Source of the DNA: an uncultured Clostridia bacterium
Lineage (GTDB): Bacteria; Bacillota; Clostridia; Christensenellales; UBA1242
Direction of reading: 5' to 3'
Length of the DNA stretch: 8,792 bases
Assembly (NCBI GenBank): GCA_905236445.1
Contig: CAJOPQ010000026.1
Span: 1-8,792 of the forward strand
The notes beneath the pieces are model-generated. The model was not told the origin of the DNA. It saw only the letters and a program-made list of their open reading frames with translations, and searched no databases. Positions within the stretch are counted from its first letter, which is position 1. The number at the start of each line of letters is the position of its first letter. A program made the translations under genes and the position numbers. This document shows, in pieces, positions 1 to 4,932 of the stretch.

Positions 1-263
1 ATAATTTTAATATTTTTGTTTTTTGTACACTTTATCAACAAGTATATACTTTGTGACAAAAAGTCTTATTTATGTTGTCATAGACATATATAGATATTTA
101 AAAATTCTATAAAATGTAAATTTAATTAAAAATAACGGTTTTTTAAAATATTATTTTTTTCTGAGTGTCAATTTGTCACTAATATATTATTCTTCTAGAT
201 TGTGATATAGTTGGATTCTTTCTTGTTAAACAATGAAGGTACATACTAGGTATGAGTTTTTTT

Positions 264-305
264 CGTATATGCAAGCGTGCGTGTATACGCGTATACGCGT
301 GCGTG
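264..305. repeat. Alternating purine-pyrimidine tract with CGCG palindromes (Z-DNA-prone)
   Basis: Bases 275-305 alternate purine and pyrimidine perfectly for 31 nt, built from GCGTGCGTG, TATACGCG and GCGTGCGTG units. Bases 264-273 also alternate, so 264-305 has one phase break (at 273/274). Inside lies the perfect 14-bp palindrome ACGCGTATACGCGT (287-300), overlapping a second, GTATACGCGTATAC (283-296). The tract is GC-rich within otherwise extremely AT-rich DNA. Alternating CG/TG/TA steps are the classic requirement for left-handed Z-DNA and cruciform extrusion under negative supercoiling. No function is known to me for such a tract beside dnaN. Confidence 0.85.
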
Positions 306-350
306 AGAAAGAAAGTAGTAAGTACAAAAAAATGTTTTAACTAATAAAGT

Positions 351-359
351 TGCTATAAT
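351..359 (+). promoter_or_regulatory. Possible extended -10 promoter, rightward
   Basis: TGCTATAAT matches the extended -10 consensus TGnTATAAT exactly. No good -35 lies 16-18 nt upstream (the bases around 331-337 are A/T-rich without TTGACA), but extended -10 promoters need a -35 less. A transcript from about 366 would run rightward through the DnaA boxes into the dnaN terminator hairpin, about 275 nt, with no credible protein. In DNA this AT-rich the match may be chance. Confidence 0.25.
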
Positions 360-463
360 ATTGCACTTAGATAAAATCATGTTTAAAAAAATTTTTGACA
401 CTAGATTGAATCATTTTTATTTGCAACTAGTAAATATTGTTATTTTTAAAAATTTTGAGACAG

Positions 464-518
464 CTATCCACAAAATGATAAAAAATGTGGATAATTATTA
501 GTCGATGTATTTTACACA
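464..518. promoter_or_regulatory. DnaA-box cluster left of dnaN
   Basis: The box on the minus strand at 486-494 (TGTGGATAA on the plus strand) is a perfect TTATCCACA. It faces a near-perfect box at 464-472 (CTATCCACA, one mismatch). Together they form an inverted repeat of TATCCACA/TGTGGATA arms with a 13-bp spacer, centre to centre 22 bp, about two helical turns. A third site, TTTTACACA (510-518), has one mismatch to TTATNCACA. The cluster lies beyond the dnaN terminator, so it is not a promoter element of dnaN or dnaA. Likely a DnaA-binding accessory site of the origin. Confidence 0.65.
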
Positions 519-611
519 TTTAAAATATAAATTGTATATGAATTGAATATTTCTTGTTACGAATAAGGATAAGTGATTTTTTGTTAGGTTTAAAATTGCT
601 TTGAATATAAA

Positions 612-641
612 AAAAGTCTAAGCGTAGTTGCTTAGACTTTT
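612..641 (-). terminator. Intrinsic terminator of dnaN
   Basis: A perfect 12-bp stem, AAAAGTCTAAGC (612-623) with GCTTAGACTTTT (630-641), encloses a 6-nt loop. On the minus strand the stem ends in a run of seven T (615-609), the U-tract of a Rho-independent terminator. It sits 17 nt after the dnaN stop codon. In the plus direction only four T follow the stem, so it may also stop rightward transcripts, less efficiently. Confidence 0.92.
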
Positions 642-658
642 GTATTGCAAAAGTTATC

Positions 659-1759
659 TTAAGATATTCTTACTGGCAAAATTAAGTTAACAAAGTTAGT
701 GTTCTCATTACCAGTAATTACACAAGGTGAAATACTAGAGTTAAAACTTAATTTGATATATTCATCATCGATTACTCTTAATGCTTCACTGAAATATCTT
801 GCATTGAATGCAATAGTAAGTTCCTTGCCATTTAAAGATATAGAGATGTTGTCTTTATTCTCACCAATCTCACTATGACTTGATACTATCATAATTTTGT
901 CATTGATTTCGAATTTTACTAAATTATTTTTGTCTACTCTACTGAATAGCATTGCTTTGTCAATAGAATTTTCTAGTTGTTGCTTGTTAATAATTACATT
1001 TGTTGCAAATGCTGATGGAATAATTTGCTTGTAATTAATAAATTCTCCATCAAGCAATCTTGTGCTAATCTTAGTATTCTCTACCTCTACCATTAGATAG
1101 TTTCTTTGAATATTAAGTTTTACATAATCATCGCTGTCATTAAGTAGGTTAGAAATTTCTTTCAAACTTTTCGCTGGTACAATAATGTTACATGAATTGC
1201 TTACATTTCTAACAGGTTTACTATTCAATGCTAGTCTAAAACCGTCCAATGCAATTGCTGTAACTAAAGAATTATTTACTTCTATCTTGACACCTTTTAA
1301 AATTGGTCTTGTGTCGTCAGTTGATACTGCGTAAACACTCTTTTGAATAAGGTCTTTCAAATCTTTCTGTGTGATCTCGAAACTGTTATCGAAATCTAAT
1401 TTCTTAGTTGTTGGATATTCACTTGCATTGTAGCATTGAATTTTACCAAAACTATCTGCATATCTAATGCTTAAATTATTACTGTCATCTGATGTTAATT
1501 CTATTTGCTCATTGTTAAGTTTCTTAATATACTCACCAAAGAACTTTCCTGGAATTACTACATCTCCCTCGATCTTAATCTCGGATTTTATTTTGTTTTC
1601 TATTGTTAATTCTAAATCTGTTGCAGTTAAGTATAGATAATCTTCGTCTGTACTTAATTTAATTCCCTCTAATATAGGGTTAACATTCTTATTACTAATC
1701 GCCTTGCTTACTTTCATTACAGCGTCAGCAAGGTCTAATCCATCACATACTATCTTCAT
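659..1759 (-). CDS. dnaN: DNA polymerase III sliding clamp (beta subunit)
   Basis: This encodes the ring-shaped processivity clamp that encircles DNA and tethers the replicative polymerase, also docking repair and mismatch-repair proteins. The 366 residues match the usual family length and three clamp domains. Recognisable signatures are TRPIL (150-154), DGFRLA (172-177; the common form is DGHRLA), the segment RLLDGEFINYKQIIP (234-248), and the C-terminal LILPVRIS, which forms part of the protein-docking pocket. The ATG start gives the canonical MKI... N terminus. Upstream is AAGGAG at 1776-1771, with an unusually long 11-nt spacer made of CG repeats. It lies downstream of dnaA across the putative origin, and its transcript ends at the 612-641 hairpin. 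I see no clear -35/-10 pair of its own, so it may depend on read-through from dnaA or on a weak promoter within the origin. No sign of truncation. Confidence 0.97.
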   Translation of the reverse strand: MKIVCDGLDLADAVMKVSKAISNKNVNPILEGIKLSTDEDYLYLTATDLELTIENKIKSEIKIEGDVVIPGKFFGEYIKKLNNEQIELTSDDSNNLSIRYADSFGKIQCYNASEYPTTKKLDFDNSFEITQKDLKDLIQKSVYAVSTDDTRPILKGVKIEVNNSLVTAIALDGFRLALNSKPVRNVSNSCNIIVPAKSLKEISNLLNDSDDYVKLNIQRNYLMVEVENTKISTRLLDGEFINYKQIIPSAFATNVIINKQQLENSIDKAMLFSRVDKNNLVKFEINDKIMIVSSHSEIGENKDNISISLNGKELTIAFNARYFSEALRVIDDEYIKLSFNSSISPCVITGNENTNFVNLILPVRIS

Positions 1760-1776
1760 GTGCGCGCGTTCTCCTT
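1757..1776 (-). promoter_or_regulatory. dnaN ribosome binding site with long CG-alternating spacer
   Basis: On the minus strand AAGGAG (1776-1771) is separated from the ATG by 11 nt, longer than the typical 5-9. The spacer contains GCGCGC, and bases 1757-1769 alternate pyrimidine and purine without a break, in a very AT-rich context. The spacing may weaken translation or allow local structure to gate it; that is inference. Confidence 0.6.
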
Positions 1777-1825
1777 TTACAATTATAATTTAATATTTTT
1801 TAATAATAATTATTATAATAAGCTC
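1777..1825 (-). other. Candidate DNA unwinding element with DnaA-trio-like triplets
   Basis: Bases 1822-1825 form the short GC-rich spacer next to the innermost DnaA site. Next, on the minus strand, come TTATTA (1821-1816), an interrupting TAATAA, TTATTATTA (1809-1801), and then A/T-only sequence to about 1780. In B. subtilis DnaA bound at the flanking boxes spreads along such triplets to open the duplex. Simple A/T repeats are common in AT-rich genomes, so position and polarity carry the argument more than the sequence. Confidence 0.6.
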
Positions 1826-1842
1826 TGTGGAAATGTGCATAA
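1826..1842 (-). promoter_or_regulatory. DnaA boxes adjacent to the unwinding element
   Basis: TGTGCATAA (1834-1842, plus strand) is an exact match to the complement of TTATNCACA. A weaker site, TGTGGAAAT (1826-1834, two mismatches; minus strand ATTTCCACA), overlaps it by one base and directly abuts the GC-rich spacer. Both point towards the AT-rich element, as expected for boxes that direct strand opening. Confidence 0.75.
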
Positions 1843-1919
1843 CTTAAGGTTCACCCAAGATATTGTGATTTAATTTCCTATTTTTCGTTGATAACAACAC
1901 AAAATATTGAAAATTTAAT

Positions 1920-1968
1920 TGTGAATAACTTGGTGGAAAATGTGTATAGAGTTGTCCACATTTACACA
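1920..1968. promoter_or_regulatory. Helically phased DnaA-box cluster near the dnaA 3' end
   Basis: TGTGAATAA (1920-1928) is an exact box on the minus strand. TGTGTATAG (1941-1949, minus) and TTGTCCACA (1952-1960, plus) each have one mismatch to TTATNCACA. ATTTACACA (1960-1968) has two and is doubtful. Start-to-start distances are 21 and 11 bp, close to two turns and one turn of the helix, so bound DnaA would sit on one face. Confidence 0.75.
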
Positions 1969-1995
1969 TATACTTGATATGTATAGCTATCTAAT

Positions 1996-3336
1996 TTATT
2001 GCCTAGATGCCATACTTTTGATGTCGTCAACTGCAATCTTTACTCGAGGATTATTCTTTATCATTTCCGAAACTTTCTCTCTAGCATGAATTACAGTTGT
2101 ATGGTCTTTACCCCCAAATATCTGTCCTACAGAAGTTAAAGGTAGAGCCAACATCTCCAAAATTATATACATGCATATTTGTCTTGGCTCAACTATTTCT
2201 TTGTTCTTTTTCTTTCCAAGTAAATCACTTCTTGAAACGTTATAGTACTTACATACACAATCGATTATTCTATCGGTTGTTAAATTTTGTTTTGTTGATG
2301 TTACATGATCTTTCAAAGATTCTCGCAAATCGTCCATATCTGCCATTTCTTTCATATGAAGACATGCGTAGAAATGTACTTTGCCCAAAATCCCTTCTAA
2401 CTCTCTTATGTTAGTATCAAAATTCTCAGCAATATAATTAATTACATCATCGCTTACATTTAATTTTTCGATTTCTGCTTTCTTTTGTAAGATTGCAACT
2501 CTTGTCTCGAAATCTGGTGTCTGTATATCTTGTACAAATCCCATACTAAATCTACTTGCAAGTCTCTCAATAAGTGTAGGAATCTCCTTAGGTGGTCTAT
2601 CCGATACAATTATAATTTGCTTGTTGTTCTGATACAAATCATTAAATGTATGGAAGAACTCTTCTTGTGTACCTGTGTGTCTAGATATTATCTGTATATC
2701 ATCGACCATTAATACATCAACCGATCTGTATTTTTCTCTGAAATTGCTGTTATAGTGATTGCCACCATTTTTCATACTCTCTATGTAATCATTAACAAAC
2801 TTCTCACAAGTAACATATAGAACGTTAAGTTCTGGATTATGTTCTTCTAAGTAGTTGCCTATTGCATGAAGTAGGTGAGTCTTACCAAGACCAGTGCCAC
2901 CATAGATAAATAGTGGATTAATCTTGCCCGGATGTTCTGCAACACCAATTGCTGCTGCAAATACATACTTGTTGCTATTGCCCACTACGAAGTTGTCAAA
3001 CGTATATTTCTTATCGAAATTGTTAAACTTCTTAGTCTGTGCAATAGTCTTCTCTTGCTCTTGTCTAAGCCTCTCGAAATACTCATCTTTCTCGTATGGA
3101 TCTAATACCATGAAGTCTTTGATCTCATCGGTAATACCTTTCAATGTCTCTCTAATCTGATCGCCATGTAGAGATAATACTCTACTCTTGGCATTTGCAC
3201 TAGTTGTAGACAAATACAGTGTTCCATCGATTAAATCAATAGGCTCTAGAGTGTTAATCCACAAATCATAAGAAAGGGAGGAAACTTGAGTTTTTAGACC
3301 ATTTAGAGCTTCGTTCCAAATAGCACTTATTTTCAT
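1996..3336 (-). CDS. dnaA: Chromosomal replication initiator protein DnaA
   Basis: DnaA is the AAA+ ATPase that binds TTATNCACA boxes and melts oriC. The 446 residues equal the usual Bacillota length. Domain I is about 1-80 and the linker short (about 80-110). The ATPase shows Walker A GGTGLGKT (146-153), Walker B VLMVDDI (208-214), a sensor I region VSDRPPKE, arginines R258 and R262 in RLASRF (equivalent to E. coli R281 and the R285 arginine finger), and sensor II NIRELEG (309-315). Domain IV ends with the DNA-binding signature GGKDHTTVIHA (408-418). The commonest form of that signature is GGRDHTTV, so K410 is a conservative change at a DNA-contacting position. RLASRFSMG also departs from the usual RLRSRFEWG. 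The ATG is preceded by AAAGAGGG, 4 nt away. It has its own strong promoter, and recF lies upstream on the same strand. DnaA-box sites are absent from its promoter, so classical autorepression through boxes is not evident. Confidence 0.98.
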   Translation of the reverse strand: MKISAIWNEALNGLKTQVSSLSYDLWINTLEPIDLIDGTLYLSTTSANAKSRVLSLHGDQIRETLKGITDEIKDFMVLDPYEKDEYFERLRQEQEKTIAQTKKFNNFDKKYTFDNFVVGNSNKYVFAAAIGVAEHPGKINPLFIYGGTGLGKTHLLHAIGNYLEEHNPELNVLYVTCEKFVNDYIESMKNGGNHYNSNFREKYRSVDVLMVDDIQIISRHTGTQEEFFHTFNDLYQNNKQIIIVSDRPPKEIPTLIERLASRFSMGFVQDIQTPDFETRVAILQKKAEIEKLNVSDDVINYIAENFDTNIRELEGILGKVHFYACLHMKEMADMDDLRESLKDHVTSTKQNLTTDRIIDCVCKYYNVSRSDLLGKKKNKEIVEPRQICMYIILEMLALPLTSVGQIFGGKDHTTVIHAREKVSEMIKNNPRVKIAVDDIKSMASRQ

Positions 3337-3377
3337 TTTTCCCTCTTTATTTTTTGTTGATTTTTTTAAACAATTAT

Positions 3378-3406
3378 ATTATACAAAAAAGCCAAAAATA
3401 AGTCAA
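3378..3406 (-). promoter_or_regulatory. Sigma-A-type promoter of dnaA
   Basis: On the minus strand TTGACT (3406-3401) and TATAAT (3383-3378) are 17 nt apart, an almost ideal housekeeping promoter. A second overlapping TATAAT lies at 3378-3373. The predicted start near 3371 gives a leader of about 35 nt before the ATG at 3336. One arm of a 12-bp inverted repeat lies within the -35/-10 spacer, an obvious place for a repressor. Confidence 0.88.
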
Positions 3407-3462
3407 GAAAATATGGCATATATATGATAAAACCATGAAATTCTTATCACTATTTTTGGCTT
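3389..3462. repeat. Inverted repeat overlapping the dnaA promoter
   Basis: AAGCCAAAAATA (3389-3400) is repeated as its exact reverse complement TATTTTTGGCTT (3451-3462). The arms start 62 bp apart, close to six helical turns. The left arm fills most of the dnaA -35/-10 spacer; the right arm is about 50 bp upstream of the -35. Between them are a 10-bp palindrome CATATATATG (3417-3426) and a nested inverted repeat TGATAA/TTATCA (3425-3430, 3444-3449). There is no T-run in the right place for a recF terminator. Two identical inverted sites, one inside a promoter, suggest an operator pair; this is inference. Confidence 0.6.
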
Positions 3463-3482
3463 AATTTAGGCATTTTTAATAA

Positions 3483-4565
3483 TTATAATTTTTTTCCGTT
3501 TTCTATCAAAATAATGTTGGCATCGGTGGAATTATTGAACTTGGTACAGGTAATTATTGTCTGATAATTTTTTATCTTTTCTAGCAATTTATTTTGTCTT
3601 GTATCGTCCAATTCACTCAACACATCATCAAGTAGTAGTATAGGAGATTCTCCCGATTCTTTTCTAATTACTTCCATCTCTGCTAACTTCAGAGTTAATG
3701 CAACTGTTCTCTGTTGTCCTTGCGATCCAAACGATCTTATATCGATATCATTGACAATTAGTTTGATGTCATCTCTCTGTGGTCCCACACATGTATAACC
3801 CAGTGCAATATCTTTGTCTTTGCTGTCTTCTATAGCTTGGAGAAGTTTTGATTCGATACATTTAATATCTGTATCAATTATCCCTACATATTCTATTCTA
3901 AAAGTTTCTTTGCCATCAGTTAGGTCTAGATGTATATCGGAGGCAATAGAAGAAAGGATGTTAATAAATTGCAACCTAGAATATATAATCTTTGCACCGT
4001 AGCTGGCTAATTGTTCATTCCATATGGATAGCGTATCGCCAATAACCTTAGGATTAGTTGAGGACTTAAGAAGCCTGTTGCGTTGTTCCAAAATTTCAAA
4101 ATATTTGTTGAGATTGTAAAAATAGTTGCTATCAAATTGGCAAATGGCTATATCTAGGAATCTACGCCTTTCGTTAGGGCCATTTTTTACCAAACCAAGC
4201 TCATCTGGGCTGAAATATACAGTATAAATTTCTCCAAGCAATTGACTTATTTTCTTAAGATAATATCCATTGACCTTAATAGATTTGTTCTGGGTGGTTG
4301 ATAAGAATATCTCAAGTTTCTTGTGGTTGATCTCATTCTTAACATATTCAATAGTAATCTTAGCAAAAGTAGAATTCCACTTAATTAAATCTTTCTCTTT
4401 GCTTACTCTTGGACTCTTGCCAATAGATGCGAGATAGATACTCTCCAATAAATTAGTCTTACCTTGGGCATTGTCTCCCATAATTACATTAAGGCCAGGC
4501 TTCAAATATACAATTTCGTTATCGTAATTTCTAAAGTTATTAAGCTCTATCGAATTGATATACAT
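3483..4565 (-). CDS. recF: DNA replication and repair protein RecF
   Basis: RecF is an SMC-like ATPase that, with RecO and RecR, helps load RecA at single-strand gaps and supports restart of stalled forks. The 360 residues are typical. It has Walker A GDNAQGKT (30-37, K36), the motif NERRRFLD (131-138), GPQRDD (261-266; often GPHRDD), the ABC signature SFGSQGQQRT (278-287), and Walker B ILLLDDVLSELD (309-320). The start is set at the ATG at 4565, giving the family-like MYINSIELNNFRNY, because AAGGAGG lies 5 nt before it. A GTG at 4586 would add seven residues but has only a weak AGGA upstream. It has its own promoter, diverging from gyrB, and is followed after 146 nt by dnaA on the same strand with no clear terminator between. 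Read-through into dnaA is therefore possible. Lying upstream of dnaA is unusual, as recF normally follows dnaN. Confidence 0.96.
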   Translation of the reverse strand: MYINSIELNNFRNYDNEIVYLKPGLNVIMGDNAQGKTNLLESIYLASIGKSPRVSKEKDLIKWNSTFAKITIEYVKNEINHKKLEIFLSTTQNKSIKVNGYYLKKISQLLGEIYTVYFSPDELGLVKNGPNERRRFLDIAICQFDSNYFYNLNKYFEILEQRNRLLKSSTNPKVIGDTLSIWNEQLASYGAKIIYSRLQFINILSSIASDIHLDLTDGKETFRIEYVGIIDTDIKCIESKLLQAIEDSKDKDIALGYTCVGPQRDDIKLIVNDIDIRSFGSQGQQRTVALTLKLAEMEVIRKESGESPILLLDDVLSELDDTRQNKLLEKIKNYQTIITCTKFNNSTDANIILIENGKKL

Positions 4566-4570
4566 ATCTA

Positions 4571-4577
4571 CCTCCTT
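4571..4577 (-). promoter_or_regulatory. recF ribosome binding site that decides the start
   Basis: AAGGAGG on the minus strand is a perfect Shine-Dalgarno sequence 5 nt before the ATG at 4565. It lies inside the longer reading frame that begins with GTG at 4586, so the downstream ATG is the preferred start. Confidence 0.88.
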
Positions 4578-4600
4578 AACTACCACATTTTCCTAATTGT

Positions 4601-4629
4601 ATTATATCAAAAAATTTACAGATTTGCAA
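4601..4629 (-). promoter_or_regulatory. Sigma-A-type promoter of recF
   Basis: On the minus strand TTGCAA (4629-4624) and TATAAT (4606-4601) are exactly 17 nt apart. The predicted start near 4594 leaves a leader of about 30 nt carrying the AAGGAGG. The -35 directly abuts the first copy of the GGTGT...GCTT repeat at 4630-4643. Confidence 0.8.
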
Positions 4630-4789
4630 GGTGTTTTTTGCTTATCGTAATATATAAACTATTTAGTAAAAATATATGTGCACAACAAGCAAAATACACC
4701 ATTAATTAAGTCGAGCATAATTGATCAGGACAAGCATCAACATAAAGACTAATATTATTTTCACGGTCAAAATGGTGTCTTTTTGCCTT
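4630..4789. repeat. Three copies of a GGTGT...GC(C)TT element between recF and gyrB
   Basis: GGTGTTTTTTGCTT (4630-4643, plus) is matched by its near-exact reverse complement AAGCAAAATACACC (4687-4700; 13 of 14), and a third plus-strand copy GGTGTCTTTTTGCCTT lies at 4774-4789. The first abuts the recF -35; the third lies about 65 bp upstream of the gyrB -35. The 10-bp cores resemble the TTTTTGGCTT arms upstream of dnaA. No DnaA box is evident here. Shared operators or supercoiling-sensitive sites are possible, but T-rich similarity arises easily in AT-rich DNA. Confidence 0.45.
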
Positions 4790-4852
4790 ATAACATGATA
4801 AAACTGATAAATTAGTCGACAAAAATTTTTATCGGAAATAAAGTATAATTAC

Positions 4853-4881
4853 TTGCCTGAAAATTTTAATTGTAGTATAAT
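4853..4881 (+). promoter_or_regulatory. Sigma-A-type promoter of gyrB-gyrA
   Basis: TTGCCT (4853-4858) and TATAAT (4876-4881) are exactly 17 nt apart. The predicted start near 4888 gives a leader of about 45 nt before the ATG at 4933. It also makes the in-frame TTG at 4894, only a few nt from the start of the transcript, an unlikely initiation codon. Confidence 0.82.
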
Positions 4882-4932
4882 ACGAGTAGTATTTTGAAAA
4901 ATATAAAGTTTATAAAAAGAGAGAGTAATTCT

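Larger units (their letters stand above)
1..600. other. Long AT-rich intergenic region without a recognisable gene
   Basis: No open reading frame in any frame has both a convincing ribosome binding site and recognisable protein content. The stretch is very AT-rich, with many A and T runs (for example around 97-160). It contains the alternating purine-pyrimidine tract (264-305), an extended -10-like site (351-359) and a DnaA-box cluster (464-518), listed separately. A further DnaA-box-like site with one mismatch to TTATNCACA lies at 32-40 (TTATCAACA), and a small odd-centred palindrome TTTGTGACAAA at 50-60. I see no tRNA, rRNA, CRISPR or transposon ends. Its position next to dnaN and its DnaA boxes suggest an accessory origin segment, which is inference. 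Confidence 0.6.
1760..1995. other. Putative chromosomal replication origin (oriC)
   Basis: This 236-bp gap between dnaA and dnaN has the arrangement known for Bacillus-type origins. Read along the dnaA coding strand (right to left) it contains DnaA boxes at 1968-1920 and 1842-1826, a short GC-rich spacer GAGC (1825-1822), TTA triplets at 1821-1816 and 1809-1801, and an almost pure A/T stretch down to about 1777. The triplets read 3'-AAT-5' on the opposite strand, consistent with the DnaA-trio motif described in Bacillus subtilis, though with A rather than the preferred G. Order and polarity (dnaA, boxes, spacer, trios, AT-rich element, dnaN) match B. subtilis. Function is inferred; no other gap in the window has as many good boxes next to an AT-rich element. 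Confidence 0.8.
4566..4932. other. Divergent control region between recF and gyrB
   Basis: This 367-bp gap contains the back-to-back recF and gyrB promoters, whose -10 elements are about 270 bp apart, and the three-copy repeat. A second TATAAT (4844-4849) upstream of gyrB lacks a -35 at usable spacing. No reading frame with a ribosome binding site and no yaaB (remB) homologue is present. I see no exact DnaA box; TGTGCACAA (4677-4685) has one mismatch to the reverse consensus. Confidence 0.7.

Noticed and set aside
233..340. A 35-residue basic reading frame (MKVHTRYEFF...) running through the CG-alternating tract on the plus strand
   Set aside because: There is no ribosome binding site before the ATG, its length is within chance, and the residues simply reflect the repeat. 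No recognisable protein.
1966..1982. ACATAT/ATATGT inverted repeat just after the dnaA stop as a dnaA terminator
   Set aside because: A 6-bp all-A/T-type stem with no T-run after it is too weak; dnaA transcripts probably read into dnaN.
2097..2414. A 105-codon plus-strand open frame antisense to dnaA
   Set aside because: It lies wholly inside dnaA, which has unmistakable DnaA motifs, and it has no ribosome binding site or family resemblance.
4464..4709. An 81-codon hydrophobic plus-strand open frame overlapping the recF start and promoter
   Set aside because: It covers the recF 5' end, the recF promoter and a repeat copy. Its Ile/Tyr/Leu-rich content is what AT-rich non-coding DNA gives. 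No ribosome binding site.
498..4819. The 8-mer TTAGTCGA occurring at 498-505 and 4812-4819, with a related AAGTCGAG at 4709
   Set aside because: Too short for a claim: two exact copies in non-coding DNA, with no symmetry or consistent position relative to promoters.
4894..4932. N-terminal extension of GyrB from a TTG at 4894
   Set aside because: It has no ribosome binding site and lies about 6 nt from the predicted transcript start. The downstream ATG gives the usual GyrB length.
4566..4932. The recF-gyrB gap as the replication origin
   Set aside because: It would make all genes in the window co-directional with replication, but it has no exact DnaA box and no box-spacer-triplet arrangement, unlike the dnaA-dnaN gap.
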